A stretch of 64,000 nucleotides of DNA from RPQJ01 sp035554635 (GTDB lineage Bacteria; Pseudomonadota; Gammaproteobacteria; Steroidobacterales; Steroidobacteraceae), in assembly GCA_035554635.1 (NCBI GenBank), contig DATMIB010000003.1, forward strand, positions 1 to 64,000. The letters are read 5' to 3'. The notes beneath the pieces are model-generated. The model did no database searches, had not been told where the DNA came from, and saw nothing but the letters and a program-made list of their open reading frames with translations. Shown here piece after piece: positions 7,414 to 16,328 of the stretch (positions within the stretch are counted from its first letter, which is position 1; each line of letters begins with the position of its first letter). Made by a program: the position numbers and the translations under genes.

Positions 7414-10400
7414 ATGAAGTTGTCCGAGCGCAGCCTGCAGAACCCGGCCGCCGTCGCGGCCGCCGCCGCCATCGTCCTGCTGTTCGGTGTCCTTGCGATG
7501 TTGCGGCTGCCCATCCAATTGCTGCCGGACACGCGGCAACCCCAGCTCTTCGTCGCTGCCGAGTGGCGCGAGGCTGCGCCGGCGGAACTCGAGGAGGCGC
7601 TGATCGAACCGATCGAGGAGGCCATGCGCGGCCTGCCCGGTCTCGTCGAGATGAACTCGGAATCGAACCGCGGCCGCGGCGGCGTGCAGCTGACCTTCGA
7701 GGTCGGCACCGACATGACGCGCGTGATGCTCGACGTCGTCTCGCGTCTCAACACGCTGCCGCCGCTGCCGCCGGACGCCGAGGAGCCGCAGGTCTTCGGC
7801 GGCGACAACTTCCAGCAGCAGAACGCCGCGTCGCTGCTGATCCGGCCGGTCGCCGGCCACACCGTGCCCGACATCGCGGTGCAGTACCAGCAGCTCATGG
7901 AGGAGGTCGTCGAGCCGCGTCTGGCACGCGTGCCGGGCGTCTCCCGCGTGAACCTGGAAGGCGGCCGCCCGCGCGAAGTGCAGGTCACGTTCGACCCGCA
8001 CCGACTCGCGGCGCTGGGGTTGTCGCCGCAGCGTCTTGCACAGACCGTGATTGCGGCGCGTGACGTCTCCGCCGGTTTCGCCAACGTCGGCCGCCGACAG
8101 TTCACGGTGCGCGTCACGGGTCGCGAGCCCGTTGCCGACCTGGGCAACCTCGTCGTCGGCTGGAGCGAGGACCGTCCGCTGTACCTGCGCGACGTGGCCG
8201 ACATCCGCACCGAGCACGTCGACGCGTTCTGGTTCTCGTACCGCAGCGGCGTGCCGGCCTACTACATCACGGCCCAGCGCGCGTCGGAGTCGAACACGGT
8301 CGAGGTGGTGGACGGCATCAAGCAGGCGATCGCCGAGCTCAATGCCGGACCGCTCGCGAAGGAGAATCTCTACGCCGACCTGTCGTGGGACGCGAGCGTG
8401 TACGTGCGCCGCGCGATCGGCTTCGTCGAGGAAAGCCTCGCGATCGGGATCCTGCTCGCGGTGGGCGGGCTGTGGTACTTCCTGCGCGGCCCACGGGCGC
8501 TGCTCGTGATCGGTGCGTCGATCCCGATCTCGTTGTTCTTCGCCATCATCACGATGCACCTGCTCGGGCGCACGCTCAACGTCGTCTCGCTCGCCGGCCT
8601 CGCGTTCTCGACGGGCATCGTGATCGACGCGGCACTGATCGTGCAGGGCAACGTGCTGCGCTTCCTGCAGGAAGGCAGGACCGCGTGGCAGGCGACCATC
8701 GAAGGCGCCGGCGAGGTGTTGCCCGCGTTGCTCGCCTCGATGCTGACGAGCGTCGCGATCTTCCTGCCGATCCTGTTCATGGAGGGCCTCGAGGGGCAGC
8801 TGTTCAAGGACCTCGCGATCACGATGTCGGTGTCGCACGCCGCCTCGCTGCTGGTCGCGGTGACGGTGATCCCGGCCGCGAACCGCTGGGCGCTCGCGAA
8901 GGGCATCCCCGCCGACCAGCACGCACACTGGTGGCGCGCGATGAGCGATTTCGCGATGCGGCTGACGTCGCGCCCGGTCGCGCGTCTTGGCTGGATCGCG
9001 GGCATCACCGGCGCCAGCGCGCTCGTGATCTGGCTGCTCGCGCCGAAGGTGGATTACCTGCCGGTCGCGCAGACCGACATGATCTGGAACAACATGCGAC
9101 TGCCGCCCGGCGGCAACATCGAGACGGCGCGTGCGGAACTCGCGCCGGTCGTGATCGAGCGGTTGCGGCCCTACCTCGAGGGCACCAAGCAGCCCAAGGT
9201 GAAGTACTACAACTTCTCGGCGTTCGGCGGCTTCGGCGGCACCGCGGTCGTCTACCCGGAAGACCCGCGTGACATCCCGGAAATGGTGCGGCTGCTGCGC
9301 GAGGAGATCATGGTCGGCTTCCCCGACACGCAGGTCTTCACGCAGCGCGGCTCGCTGCTGAGCGTCGACGGCGACAACTCGCGCGAGATCCGGCTCGACT
9401 TCCAGGGCGCCGACCTCGAGGCGTTGATGCACGCGGCACAGCTCGCGACCGACGAGATCCCGAAGGTGATCCCGGAGACTTTTCCGCAGGCGTTCCCGGG
9501 GCTCGAGCTCAACCAGCCCGAGCTGCAGCTCGTGCCCGACGAATGGCGCATCGCGCGCTCGGGCCTGACGCGCGCCGAAGTGTCGTCTGCAGTCCGTGCG
9601 TACACGGGCGGGCTCTGGGCCGGCGAGTATTTCGACGGCAACGACCGCCTCGACATCATCGTCAAGTCGACCGAGTGGCATTCGCCCGAGGAGCTCGCCG
9701 AGCTGCCGATCGTGACGCCGCAGTCGGGCGTGCAGACCGTCGGCGAACTCATGCGACTGCGGCAGACGGTCGGGCCGTCGCAGCTCGTGCGCGTCAATGG
9801 CCACCGTACCGTGTCCGTGCAGTTCGAGCCGCCCGAGGACATGACGCTCGACGAGGCACTCGACCTGCTCGAGCAGCAGGTGGAGCCCAAGGTCCGCGCC
9901 GGCATGGCGCCGGGCATCCAGCTGACCTACGCCGGTTCGGCGAACGACCTGCACGAAGCGCTGCTTGCGATGGGCCAGAACTTCCTGCTTGCGCTGATCA
10001 TCCTGTTCGCGCTGATGGCGGCACTGTTCCGCTCCATGCGCGACAGCCTGCTCGTGATGGCGGTGATCCCGGTCTCGGTCGCCGGCGGCATCCTCGCGCT
10101 GCGCGTGCTGGGGCTGTTCGGCTTCCAGGCGCTCGACCTGCTGACGATGATCGGCTTCATCATCCTGCTGGGCCTGGTCGTCAACGCCGCGATCCTGCTC
10201 GTCGACCAGACGCGCGCGCGCGAGCGCAACGGCGTGCCGCGACGCCAGGCCGTGCACGACGCGCTCGAGACGCGTGCGCGGCCGATCGTGCTGTCGACGC
10301 TGACCGCCGTGCTCGGCATGGCACCGCTGATCTTCATGCCGGGCCTCGGTGCCGAGATCTACCGCGGCCTCGCGGCGGTCGTCGCCGGCGGCATGACGGT

Positions 10401-10506
10401 CGGCACGGCCTTCACCTGGATCCTGATGCCGAGCCTGCTGCGTCTCGGCGAACACGCAACCGACGTGGTCACGGAGCCGGCGGCCGCCGCGCCGGCCGTG
10501 GCCTGA
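7414..10506 (+). CDS. RND-family efflux pump, inner-membrane permease
   Basis: A 1030-residue AcrB/HAE1-type transporter of the usual family length. The N-terminal helix is near residues 12-32, a first periplasmic loop with the porter domain runs to about 335, followed by a helix block (IGILLAVGGLWYFL, VVSLAGLAFSTGIVID), a second large periplasmic loop (about 550-850), and a final helix block (NFLLALIILFALMAALF, MIGFIILLGLVVNAAILLVD). The proton-relay pair in helix 4 is D405-A406 instead of the Asp-Asp of AcrB, and helix 10 has VVNAAIL rather than a Lys. It precedes its adaptor gene; no outer-membrane channel gene is adjacent. The substrate is unknown. Confidence 0.9.
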   Translation: MKLSERSLQNPAAVAAAAAIVLLFGVLAMLRLPIQLLPDTRQPQLFVAAEWREAAPAELEEALIEPIEEAMRGLPGLVEMNSESNRGRGGVQLTFEVGTDMTRVMLDVVSRLNTLPPLPPDAEEPQVFGGDNFQQQNAASLLIRPVAGHTVPDIAVQYQQLMEEVVEPRLARVPGVSRVNLEGGRPREVQVTFDPHRLAALGLSPQRLAQTVIAARDVSAGFANVGRRQFTVRVTGREPVADLGNLVVGWSEDRPLYLRDVADIRTEHVDAFWFSYRSGVPAYYITAQRASESNTVEVVDGIKQAIAELNAGPLAKENLYADLSWDASVYVRRAIGFVEESLAIGILLAVGGLWYFLRGPRALLVIGASIPISLFFAIITMHLLGRTLNVVSLAGLAFSTGIVIDAALIVQGNVLRFLQEGRTAWQATIEGAGEVLPALLASMLTSVAIFLPILFMEGLEGQLFKDLAITMSVSHAASLLVAVTVIPAANRWALAKGIPADQHAHWWRAMSDFAMRLTSRPVARLGWIAGITGASALVIWLLAPKVDYLPVAQTDMIWNNMRLPPGGNIETARAELAPVVIERLRPYLEGTKQPKVKYYNFSAFGGFGGTAVVYPEDPRDIPEMVRLLREEIMVGFPDTQVFTQRGSLLSVDGDNSREIRLDFQGADLEALMHAAQLATDEIPKVIPETFPQAFPGLELNQPELQLVPDEWRIARSGLTRAEVSSAVRAYTGGLWAGEYFDGNDRLDIIVKSTEWHSPEELAELPIVTPQSGVQTVGELMRLRQTVGPSQLVRVNGHRTVSVQFEPPEDMTLDEALDLLEQQVEPKVRAGMAPGIQLTYAGSANDLHEALLAMGQNFLLALIILFALMAALFRSMRDSLLVMAVIPVSVAGGILALRVLGLFGFQALDLLTMIGFIILLGLVVNAAILLVDQTRARERNGVPRRQAVHDALETRARPIVLSTLTAVLGMAPLIFMPGLGAEIYRGLAAVVAGGMTVGTAFTWILMPSLLRLGEHATDVVTEPAAAAPAVA

Positions 10507-10516
10507 CCCCAACCGG

Positions 10517-11644
10517 ATGGACACGAGCATGACTTCGAACCCCAAGCCCGCGCTCGCTCGCCGTGCATACGCCGTGCTCCTCGCGACGCTGGCCGCGCCG
10601 TGGCCTGCGCTCGCGCAGCAGGAGCGACCGTCGCCGGTGCAGGTTGCGCGTGCCGAGGTGCGCGAACTCGCCCCCTCGGTGCACGCGACCGGCATCGTCC
10701 GCTCGCGTGCCGCGGCCGACCTCGCCCCGGCGGTCGGTGGCCGGCTGCAGTGGATCGCCGAACCGGGCACCGCGGTGACGGCGGGGCAGGTCGTCGCCCG
10801 GCTCGACACGCGCGAACTGTCGCTGGCGCGCGCGGAGCAGGCCGCACGCGTCAAGCGCGCACAGGTCAGCCTCGAGGCCCTCGAGCGCGAGGTCGTGCGG
10901 TTGCGCGCCTCCGGCAACGCCGTGCCGCGTTTCAACGTCGACCAGGCCCAGTCCAATCGCGACATCGCCGAGGCCGACCTGCAGGTGGCCCGCGCGGCGC
11001 TGGCGCAGACGGACGACCAGCTCGCACGGTCGCGCATCACGGCGCCGTTCGGCGGCGTCGTTTCCGATCGCGTGCGCCGGGCCGGCGAGGAGGTTGCCCG
11101 CGGCGAGGTGATCGCGCGGCTGGTCGATCCGGACGAACTCGAGATCCGGCTCTTCGTGCCGTTGCGGCACGTGCGCGCGGTGCAGCCGGGCGCCACGGTC
11201 GAGGTCGTGGCGGACCAGCGCGAGTTCACGACCCGCGTCGGCAGCATCGTGCCCGCCGGCGACCCGCGCACGCAGTCGTTCGAGGTGCTCGTGAAGGCGC
11301 CACCGGTGAACGGGCTGCTCGCGGCCGGCAACACGGTGCAGGTCCGCCTGCCGCTCGGCGATCCCCAGCGTCGGCTCTCGGTGCCGCGTGACGCCCTGGT
11401 CATCCGGGCCGACGGCCTCTACGTCGTCCGCATGAACCCGGAAAAGCGCGCCGAACGCGTGTCGGTGAAGGCGGGCGTCGCCGACGGCGACTGGGTCGCG
11501 GTCGACGGCACGCTGCAGGCCGGCGACACGATCGTCGTGCGGGGCGCGGAAACGCTGCGCGGCAACGAGAAGCTCGACGTCGTCGGCGTGTTCGAGGCGG
11601 AGCCGAAACGGCTGTCCCTGGACAAGAAGACGTCCGGCGCGTGA
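10517..11644 (+). CDS. RND efflux periplasmic adaptor (membrane fusion protein)
   Basis: A 375-residue HlyD/AcrA-type adaptor. A signal segment near residues 16-33 ends at ALAQ. It is followed by the lipoyl halves (GGRLQWIAEPGTAVTAGQ and SRITAPFGGVVSDRV) flanking a helical hairpin at about 105-165, then the beta-barrel domain (LEIRLFVPL) and a membrane-proximal domain. It sits 10 bases after the RND permease gene and completes the inner-membrane part of the pump. A second ATG at 10529 is an alternative start. Putting the permease before the adaptor is the reverse of the acrAB order. Confidence 0.9.
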   Translation: MDTSMTSNPKPALARRAYAVLLATLAAPWPALAQQERPSPVQVARAEVRELAPSVHATGIVRSRAAADLAPAVGGRLQWIAEPGTAVTAGQVVARLDTRELSLARAEQAARVKRAQVSLEALEREVVRLRASGNAVPRFNVDQAQSNRDIAEADLQVARAALAQTDDQLARSRITAPFGGVVSDRVRRAGEEVARGEVIARLVDPDELEIRLFVPLRHVRAVQPGATVEVVADQREFTTRVGSIVPAGDPRTQSFEVLVKAPPVNGLLAAGNTVQVRLPLGDPQRRLSVPRDALVIRADGLYVVRMNPEKRAERVSVKAGVADGDWVAVDGTLQAGDTIVVRGAETLRGNEKLDVVGVFEAEPKRLSLDKKTSGA

Positions 11645-11674
11645 GGCACGGCACAGCGCGGGAGCGGGCGAAGC

Positions 11675-11680
11675 TATAAT
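11675..11680 (+). promoter_or_regulatory. Consensus -10 box just upstream of the L,D-transpeptidase start
   Basis: A perfect TATAAT ends nine bases before the ATG at 11690. Transcription from this box would begin about two to four bases before the start codon, giving an almost leaderless mRNA. No good -35 box is visible at the usual spacing. Confidence 0.55.
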
Positions 11681-11689
11681 TTCGCCCTC

Positions 11690-12415
11690 ATGGACCGTCT
11701 GCCCGCGAAAATCCTCGGTTCCCTGCTGTTCGCACTGTGCGCCTCGACGCCGTTCGTGGCGTGCGAGGCCGCCGCGCAGGGTTTTGTGTCGGTGTCGTCG
11801 ATGGCCACGCCGCCGCCGCCGGCTGCCACGGTCGCGCCGCCCGTGACCCCCGGTGCCGATGCGGCGACGGCCCCGACGACCGGCGTCGTCGGCGAACCGG
11901 CGGCGCAACTGGCGGCCCTCGGGGCGGGCGTGGTGTCGGGCACGGACAAGACGTCCGGGGCGGCCGGTGCCGGCCCGAGCACCTCGTTCGAGTCCGCCGA
12001 CCGTGTGATCGTCGACAAGAGCGATCGCCGCCTGTACCTGCTCAAGCACGGCAAGGTCGTCGCCGAGTACCCGATCAAGCTCGGCCTGAACCCGTACGGC
12101 CACAAGCAACAGGAAGGCGACTTCCGTACGCCCGAGGGCAAGTACACGCTCTCGCGGCGCAATTCGCGCAGCGACTTCTTCCTCGCGATCCAGGTGTCCT
12201 ACCCCAACAAGGAGGACGCGGCCGTGGCCAAGGAAAACGGCTGGCAGCCCGGTGGCCTGATCATGATCCACGGCCAGCCGAACGTGCCGAAGCGCCCCGC
12301 GGACTTCTACGCGAACCGCGACTGGACCGACGGCTGCATCGCGCTCAGCAATGCGGACATGGTGGACGTCTGGCTGCGCACGACGGTCGGCACGCCGATC
12401 GAGATCCGGCCCTGA
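11690..12415 (+). CDS. L,D-transpeptidase (YkuD family)
   Basis: A 241-residue exported enzyme. The N-terminal segment (KILGSLLFALCASTPFVACEAAAQG) looks like a signal peptide; a Cys at residue 25 lies in a loose lipobox-like context. A Pro/Ala/Thr-rich linker runs from about 38 to 95, then the YkuD domain starts with VDKSDRRLYLL. The catalytic set is H194 (IHGQPN) and C216 in TDGCIALS. Such enzymes make 3-3 peptidoglycan cross-links or anchor lipoproteins. A perfect TATAAT lies nine bases before the start. The stop is two bases before the next gene's ATG. Confidence 0.9.
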   Translation: MDRLPAKILGSLLFALCASTPFVACEAAAQGFVSVSSMATPPPPAATVAPPVTPGADAATAPTTGVVGEPAAQLAALGAGVVSGTDKTSGAAGAGPSTSFESADRVIVDKSDRRLYLLKHGKVVAEYPIKLGLNPYGHKQQEGDFRTPEGKYTLSRRNSRSDFFLAIQVSYPNKEDAAVAKENGWQPGGLIMIHGQPNVPKRPADFYANRDWTDGCIALSNADMVDVWLRTTVGTPIEIRP

Positions 12416-12417
12416 CG

Positions 12418-13830
12418 ATGCGTCGCGCGGAAGTCGTCATCCCCGCGAACCCGCTGCCGGACGAGACCGCGGATTTCGTCGACGCCCGGGTGTCGCCGAC
12501 GGGCAGCCTCGAGAACCTGTCGCAGCAGGAGGTCGACCGCCTGCTCGACTCCTCGCGCGGCGGCCTCTACCCCCTCTACCGTCGCTGTTCGCTCGCCGTG
12601 CTCAACAGCGGCGGCGAGACCGACGACGCGCGCGCGATCTTCGACCGCTACGCCGACTTCGAGATCGGCATCATGCGCCAGGCCTGGGGCGTCAAGCTCG
12701 AGCTGCACAATGCGCCCGCCTCGGCCTTCGTCGACGGCCGCATGATCCGCGGCATCCAGGAGCACCTGTTCGCGGTGCTGCGCGACATCCTCTACATCCA
12801 CGGCGAGGTCTACGAGCACGGCAGCATCGAGCTGCGCGAGTCGCAGGGCATCACCAACGCGGTCTACCGCGTGCTGCGCAACGCCGGCGTGCTGATGCCG
12901 CGCGTGCGCCCCGACGTCGTCGTCTGCTGGGGCGGGCACTCCATCAACCGCGAGGAGTACGAGTACACCAAGAAGGTCGGCTACGAGCTGGGGCTGCGCG
13001 GCCTCAACGTCTGCACCGGTTGCGGGCCGGGCGCGATGAAGGGGCCGATGAAGGGCGCCACGATCGGCCACTCCAAGCAGCGGATCCGCGCCGGTCGCTA
13101 CATCGGCCTGACCGAGCCCGGCATCGTCGCGGCCGAGCCGCCCAATGCGATCGTGAACCAGCTCGTGATCCTGCCCGACATCGAAAAGCGGCTCGAGGCG
13201 TTCGTGCGCGTCGGGCACGGCATCGTCGTGTTCCCGGGCGGTGCCGGCACGGCGGAGGAAATCCTGTACCTGGTCGGCATCCTGCTCGACCCGGCGAACG
13301 AGCGACAGCCGTATCCGGTCGTGTTCTCCGGCCCGCGCGGCAGCGAGGAGTATTTCCGCCAGATCGACGCGTTCCTCGTGGGCACGCTCGGCGAGCGCGT
13401 GCGCCAGTGCTACCGCATCATCGTCGACGACCCGGCCGAGGTCGCGCGCGAGATGCTGCGCGGCATGGGGGCCGTGCGCGAATATCGCCGGCGCGAGAGC
13501 GACGCCTACAACTTCAACTGGCTGCTGCGCATCCCGCACGAGCTGCAGAAGCCGTTCGAGCCGACCCACGCGGCGATGGCGTCGCTGAACCTGCGCCGCG
13601 ACACGCCGCCGCACGAGCTCGCTTCCGAACTGCGGCGCGCGTTCTCAGGCATCGTCGCCGGCAACGTCAAGGAAGCGGGGCTCCGGCTGATCGACCAGCA
13701 CGGGCCGTTCGAGATCCACGGCGACGCGGAACTGCTCAAGCCGCTCGACGAGTTGCTCGCCTCGTTCGTGCGCCAGCGCCGCATGAAGCTCTCGGGCGAA
13801 TACAAACCCTGTTACCGCATCGTCGCGTGA
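12418..13830 (+). CDS. ppnN: Nucleotide 5'-monophosphate nucleosidase PpnN (YgdH/LOG family)
   Basis: A 470-residue homologue of E. coli PpnN, which hydrolyses purine and pyrimidine monophosphates to base plus ribose 5-phosphate and is stimulated by (p)ppGpp in E. coli. The N-terminal extension (SPTGSLENLSQQEVD) and the long C-terminal domain are typical of PpnN rather than short LOG proteins. The LOG core has VVCWGGHSI, GCGPGAMKGPMKG and the PGGAGTAEE motif near residue 276-284. ATG at 12418 is two bases after the L,D-transpeptidase stop, so the pair is probably one transcript. Confidence 0.92.
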   Translation: MRRAEVVIPANPLPDETADFVDARVSPTGSLENLSQQEVDRLLDSSRGGLYPLYRRCSLAVLNSGGETDDARAIFDRYADFEIGIMRQAWGVKLELHNAPASAFVDGRMIRGIQEHLFAVLRDILYIHGEVYEHGSIELRESQGITNAVYRVLRNAGVLMPRVRPDVVVCWGGHSINREEYEYTKKVGYELGLRGLNVCTGCGPGAMKGPMKGATIGHSKQRIRAGRYIGLTEPGIVAAEPPNAIVNQLVILPDIEKRLEAFVRVGHGIVVFPGGAGTAEEILYLVGILLDPANERQPYPVVFSGPRGSEEYFRQIDAFLVGTLGERVRQCYRIIVDDPAEVAREMLRGMGAVREYRRRESDAYNFNWLLRIPHELQKPFEPTHAAMASLNLRRDTPPHELASELRRAFSGIVAGNVKEAGLRLIDQHGPFEIHGDAELLKPLDELLASFVRQRRMKLSGEYKPCYRIVA

Positions 13831-13921
13831 CGTCGCGCCGTCGCGGCCACGCGGCACCGGCGACCGAAGTGTGACGCAGTGCCGGGACCATGTTGCATGG
13901 CACGGCGTACTTTGCCCCTGC

Positions 13922-14281
13922 ATGCCCGACCGTAACACTGACCTGAACGACCGCAAGCCGGGTGCACTCGCGAGCCCCCGCAACGAGGCCACGCCGTCGT
14001 CGTCGGCTGCGTCGCCGCGTGGTCCCGACCAGCGTCCGATCAGTGCACGGGAGGCCAACCCGCGCCGTCCGCCGTCGAAATTCGGCGCTGCGGCCGAGGG
14101 CTGGGACGCCTACAACTCGTGGCTCGACCGCGTCCGCCAGCCGGCGCCGCCGTCTCGCCAGGCCGTGATCGCGAAGGCGCTCTACAGCGTCTCCAGCTAC
14201 AAGAGCTGGGCCGACAAGGCGCGCGACGCGTTCGACGCGACGGCCACCGCGCCGACCGGCAGCAACGGCAAGCTGAAGTAG
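13922..14281 (+). CDS. Hypothetical protein, disordered N-terminus
   Basis: A 119-residue protein that I do not recognise. The first 50 residues are rich in Pro, Ser, Arg and Asn and look disordered; residues 53-100 (GWDAYNSWLDRVRQ, VIAKALYSVSSYKSWADKARDAFD) look like two or three amphipathic helices. There is no signal or membrane segment. ATG at 13922 was chosen; the ORF opens only at 13871. It lies 91 bases after ppnN. Codon use matches its neighbours, so it is probably real. Confidence 0.6.
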   Translation: MPDRNTDLNDRKPGALASPRNEATPSSSAASPRGPDQRPISAREANPRRPPSKFGAAAEGWDAYNSWLDRVRQPAPPSRQAVIAKALYSVSSYKSWADKARDAFDATATAPTGSNGKLK

Positions 14282-14378
14282 TCCTGCATCTCCCGGGCGT
14301 GCACGCGGGCATTGGCCGCCGTGCCCTGTCCGCCCGGTCACCTCGCACCGAATAGCACACCCTCCCGCGCACCCGCCG

Positions 14379-14537
14379 ATGGAACGATTGCTCATGTGGC
14401 TCGACGACTGCGACGACCTGCTCGTCGTGGTGCGTGTGCAGCGACCGGTCGTGATCGCCGTCGCGGCACTGCTCACCGCGGCGGGCGTCGGTGCCGTGTT
14501 GTTCTTCGCGGGTCACCACCTCCTGCCCATGCACTGA
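14379..14537 (+). CDS. Small single-pass membrane protein (52 residues)
   Basis: A short ORF with an acidic N-terminus (MERLLMWLDDCDDLL), a basic turn (RVQRP) and one hydrophobic helix near residues 24-44 (VVIAVAALLTAAGVGAVLFFAG), ending HHLLPMH. The pattern of short charged N-terminus, positive residues and one helix fits a genuine small inner-membrane protein. The ribosome site is weak. It sits between the hypothetical gene and msrB on the same strand. The function is unknown. Confidence 0.55.
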   Translation: MERLLMWLDDCDDLLVVVRVQRPVVIAVAALLTAAGVGAVLFFAGHHLLPMH

Positions 14538-14626
14538 GCACGGGTCGGCGCGAGGCCGTATCCTTGGCCTTCGGCGCCGGCACGGCGGCCTGCGCACCCG
14601 GCTGGACTGGCAGGAGGACCGCGACC

Positions 14627-15046
14627 ATGACCCAGGACCCACGATCGCAGCGGCCGATGGCCGACGACGACGAGCTGCGCACGCGACTCAGCGACGAGCA
14701 GTTCCGCATCACGCAGCAGAAGGCGACCGAGCGGCCGTTCACCGGACGTTACCTGCACAACAAGGACAATGGCGTGTACGCCTGCGTCGTCTGCGGTGCC
14801 GAACTGTTCGCGTCCGACACCAAGTACGACTCGGGCTCCGGCTGGCCGTCGTTCTGGCTGCCGCTCGCCGGCGATCGCGTGGCCAGGCATCGCGACACGA
14901 CCCATGGCATGGTGCGCACCGAAATCACCTGTGCCCGGTGCGGTGCCCACCTGGGCCACGTCTTCGACGACGGCCCGCAGCCGACGGGCCTGCGCTACTG
15001 CGTCAATTCCGCTTCGCTGGACTTCCGCAAGAACGAGGAACCATGA
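14627..15046 (+). CDS. msrB: Peptide-methionine (R)-S-oxide reductase MsrB
   Basis: A 139-residue enzyme that repairs the R epimer of methionine sulfoxide in proteins. The structural zinc ligands C53/C56 and C102/C105, the GWPSF loop and the catalytic C125 in RYCVNSASLDF are all present. ATG at 14627 follows a strong AGGAGG-type site (CAGGAGGACC); a second Met at residue 11 is an alternative. Its stop overlaps the start of the FKBP lipoprotein gene (ATGA), so the two are translationally coupled. Confidence 0.95.
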   Translation: MTQDPRSQRPMADDDELRTRLSDEQFRITQQKATERPFTGRYLHNKDNGVYACVVCGAELFASDTKYDSGSGWPSFWLPLAGDRVARHRDTTHGMVRTEITCARCGAHLGHVFDDGPQPTGLRYCVNSASLDFRKNEEP

Positions 15047-15552
15047 AGACCACGTCCCACGTCCGTTCGATCGTCTCGACCTGGCATGCCACTGCCGGTG
15101 CCACGCTGCTCGCGACTTCGCTGCTGCTGCCGAGCCTCGGCGGCTGCGCCCGTGCGCCGGCACCGGCGCCCACCGCGGCCGAAGACCAGGTGGCCTCGCT
15201 GCAGACCACCGACCTCGTCGTCGGCACGGGCGACGAGGCGACGACCGGCGCACGCGTGACGGTGCACTACACCGGCTGGCTCTACGACCACGCGGCTCCC
15301 GAGTTCAAGAAGGCGGGCCAGCCGTTCGACAGCTCGAAGAATTCCGGTCGCCCGTTCACGTTCACGCTGGGCCAGGGACAGGTCATCGCGGGCTGGGACC
15401 AGGGCGTCGCCGGTATGAAGGTCGGCGGCCAGCGCCGGCTCGTGATTCCGGCGGCGCTCGCGTACGGCGAATGGGGCGCCGGCGGCGTGATCCCGCCGAA
15501 CGCGACGCTGGTGTTCGACGTCGAACTGCTCGAGGTGCAGCCGCCGCGCTGA
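15043..15552 (+). CDS. FKBP-type peptidyl-prolyl isomerase, lipoprotein
   Basis: A 169-residue protein. A signal peptide ends in the lipobox SLGG-C35, so it is probably a lipid-anchored periplasmic foldase. The FKBP domain spans about residues 53-167 with VTVHYTGWLYD, the FDSS loop, FTLGQGQVIAGWDQGV, and the AYGEWGAGG-IPPNATLVFDVELL end. It is coupled to msrB by a four-base overlap, which fits a shared job in envelope or stress protein care. Confidence 0.93.
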   Translation: MKTTSHVRSIVSTWHATAGATLLATSLLLPSLGGCARAPAPAPTAAEDQVASLQTTDLVVGTGDEATTGARVTVHYTGWLYDHAAPEFKKAGQPFDSSKNSGRPFTFTLGQGQVIAGWDQGVAGMKVGGQRRLVIPAALAYGEWGAGGVIPPNATLVFDVELLEVQPPR

Positions 15553-15593
15553 CGCCTCAGCGCGGGTGCACCCGCGCGCGTGCGCCGCGGCGA

Positions 15594-16220
15594 TTACTTG
15601 ACCGACGGATTCAGCGTGTAGGTGCCCGTCAGTCGCGCCTCGGCGAGCACGTGCTCGGCGATCGCGTCCTTGACCTGCTGGCCCGTGAAGTCGCCGTCGA
15701 CCGGGCAGCGCGCGAGGTCGGTCGCGTACAGCACGAAGTGGTAGTGGTGCAGCAGCGCGTCGTTCCACGGCGGGCACGGCCCGTCGTAGCCGAAGTACTT
15801 GCCGTCCATGTCGGTGTCGCCCGAGAACCAGAGCGTGTAGTCGTTCAGGCCCTGGCGTGAGCCCGCGGGGCCCCGCGGCTCGCGCTTGCCGCGTGCCGTG
15901 ATGCCGTCCGAGGCCGAGCCCGCCGCGATGTCGCTGACGTGCGGCGGGATGTCGACCATCACCCAGTGGTGGAAATTGGTGCGTGGCAGGTCCGCCGGGA
16001 CGATGCGGCCTTCCTTGTTGACGTCGTCGGGACGCGTGGGCACGTCCGTGTCGACGCAGAGCAGCACCAGCGAGCGCGCCGTCGACGGCACTCCCGTCCA
16101 GTGCAGGTGCGGGTTGCGGTTGGACGACATCCGTGCGTGCTGGGCCGGGTCGGGAGCGCAGAACGCGAACTCCGCCGGGATGCGTTGGCCTTGGGTGAAG
16201 CTCGAGGACAGCAGGTGCAC
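15594..16220 (-). CDS. YbhB/YbcL family PEBP-like protein
   Basis: A 208-residue member of the phosphatidylethanolamine-binding protein (Raf kinase inhibitor-like) family. Marks include NRNPHLHWTGVP, the DTDVPTRPDDVNKEG loop, NFHHWVMVDIP, the GYDGPCPPWND motif and HHYHFVLYATD. No signal peptide is seen. The start is GTG at 16220, behind a GGGAG-like ribosome site; the frame extends upstream but without homology. The exact role of bacterial members is not established. It converges with the FKBP gene and is divergent from the hydrolase gene. Confidence 0.88.
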   Translation of the reverse strand: MHLLSSSFTQGQRIPAEFAFCAPDPAQHARMSSNRNPHLHWTGVPSTARSLVLLCVDTDVPTRPDDVNKEGRIVPADLPRTNFHHWVMVDIPPHVSDIAAGSASDGITARGKREPRGPAGSRQGLNDYTLWFSGDTDMDGKYFGYDGPCPPWNDALLHHYHFVLYATDLARCPVDGDFTGQQVKDAIAEHVLAEARLTGTYTLNPSVK

Positions 16221-16328
16221 GACTCGCTCCCTTCGTTCCGTGACGCGTGAGCGGCCGATTCTGCCACGGCCGCGACACCGGCTGCGATCTGGCACACTCG
16301 GGGGCCACGCACGACACGGGGTGCCCGC

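Noticed and set aside
5064..8210. Very long reverse-strand ORF (about 1050 codons) across the Gcr-like and RND genes
   Set aside because: It is the mirror of GC-rich genes on the forward strand; it is rich in Arg/Ala/Gly/His with no domain, and crosses two well supported genes.
7318..11403. Reverse-strand ORF of 1361 codons opposite the RND pump and adaptor
   Set aside because: A shadow of the RND genes; composition (Arg, Asp, His, Gly) is typical of antisense frames at high GC, and no family motif is seen.
12307..13614. Reverse ORF opposite ppnN
   Set aside because: Antisense of PpnN, no homology-like content.
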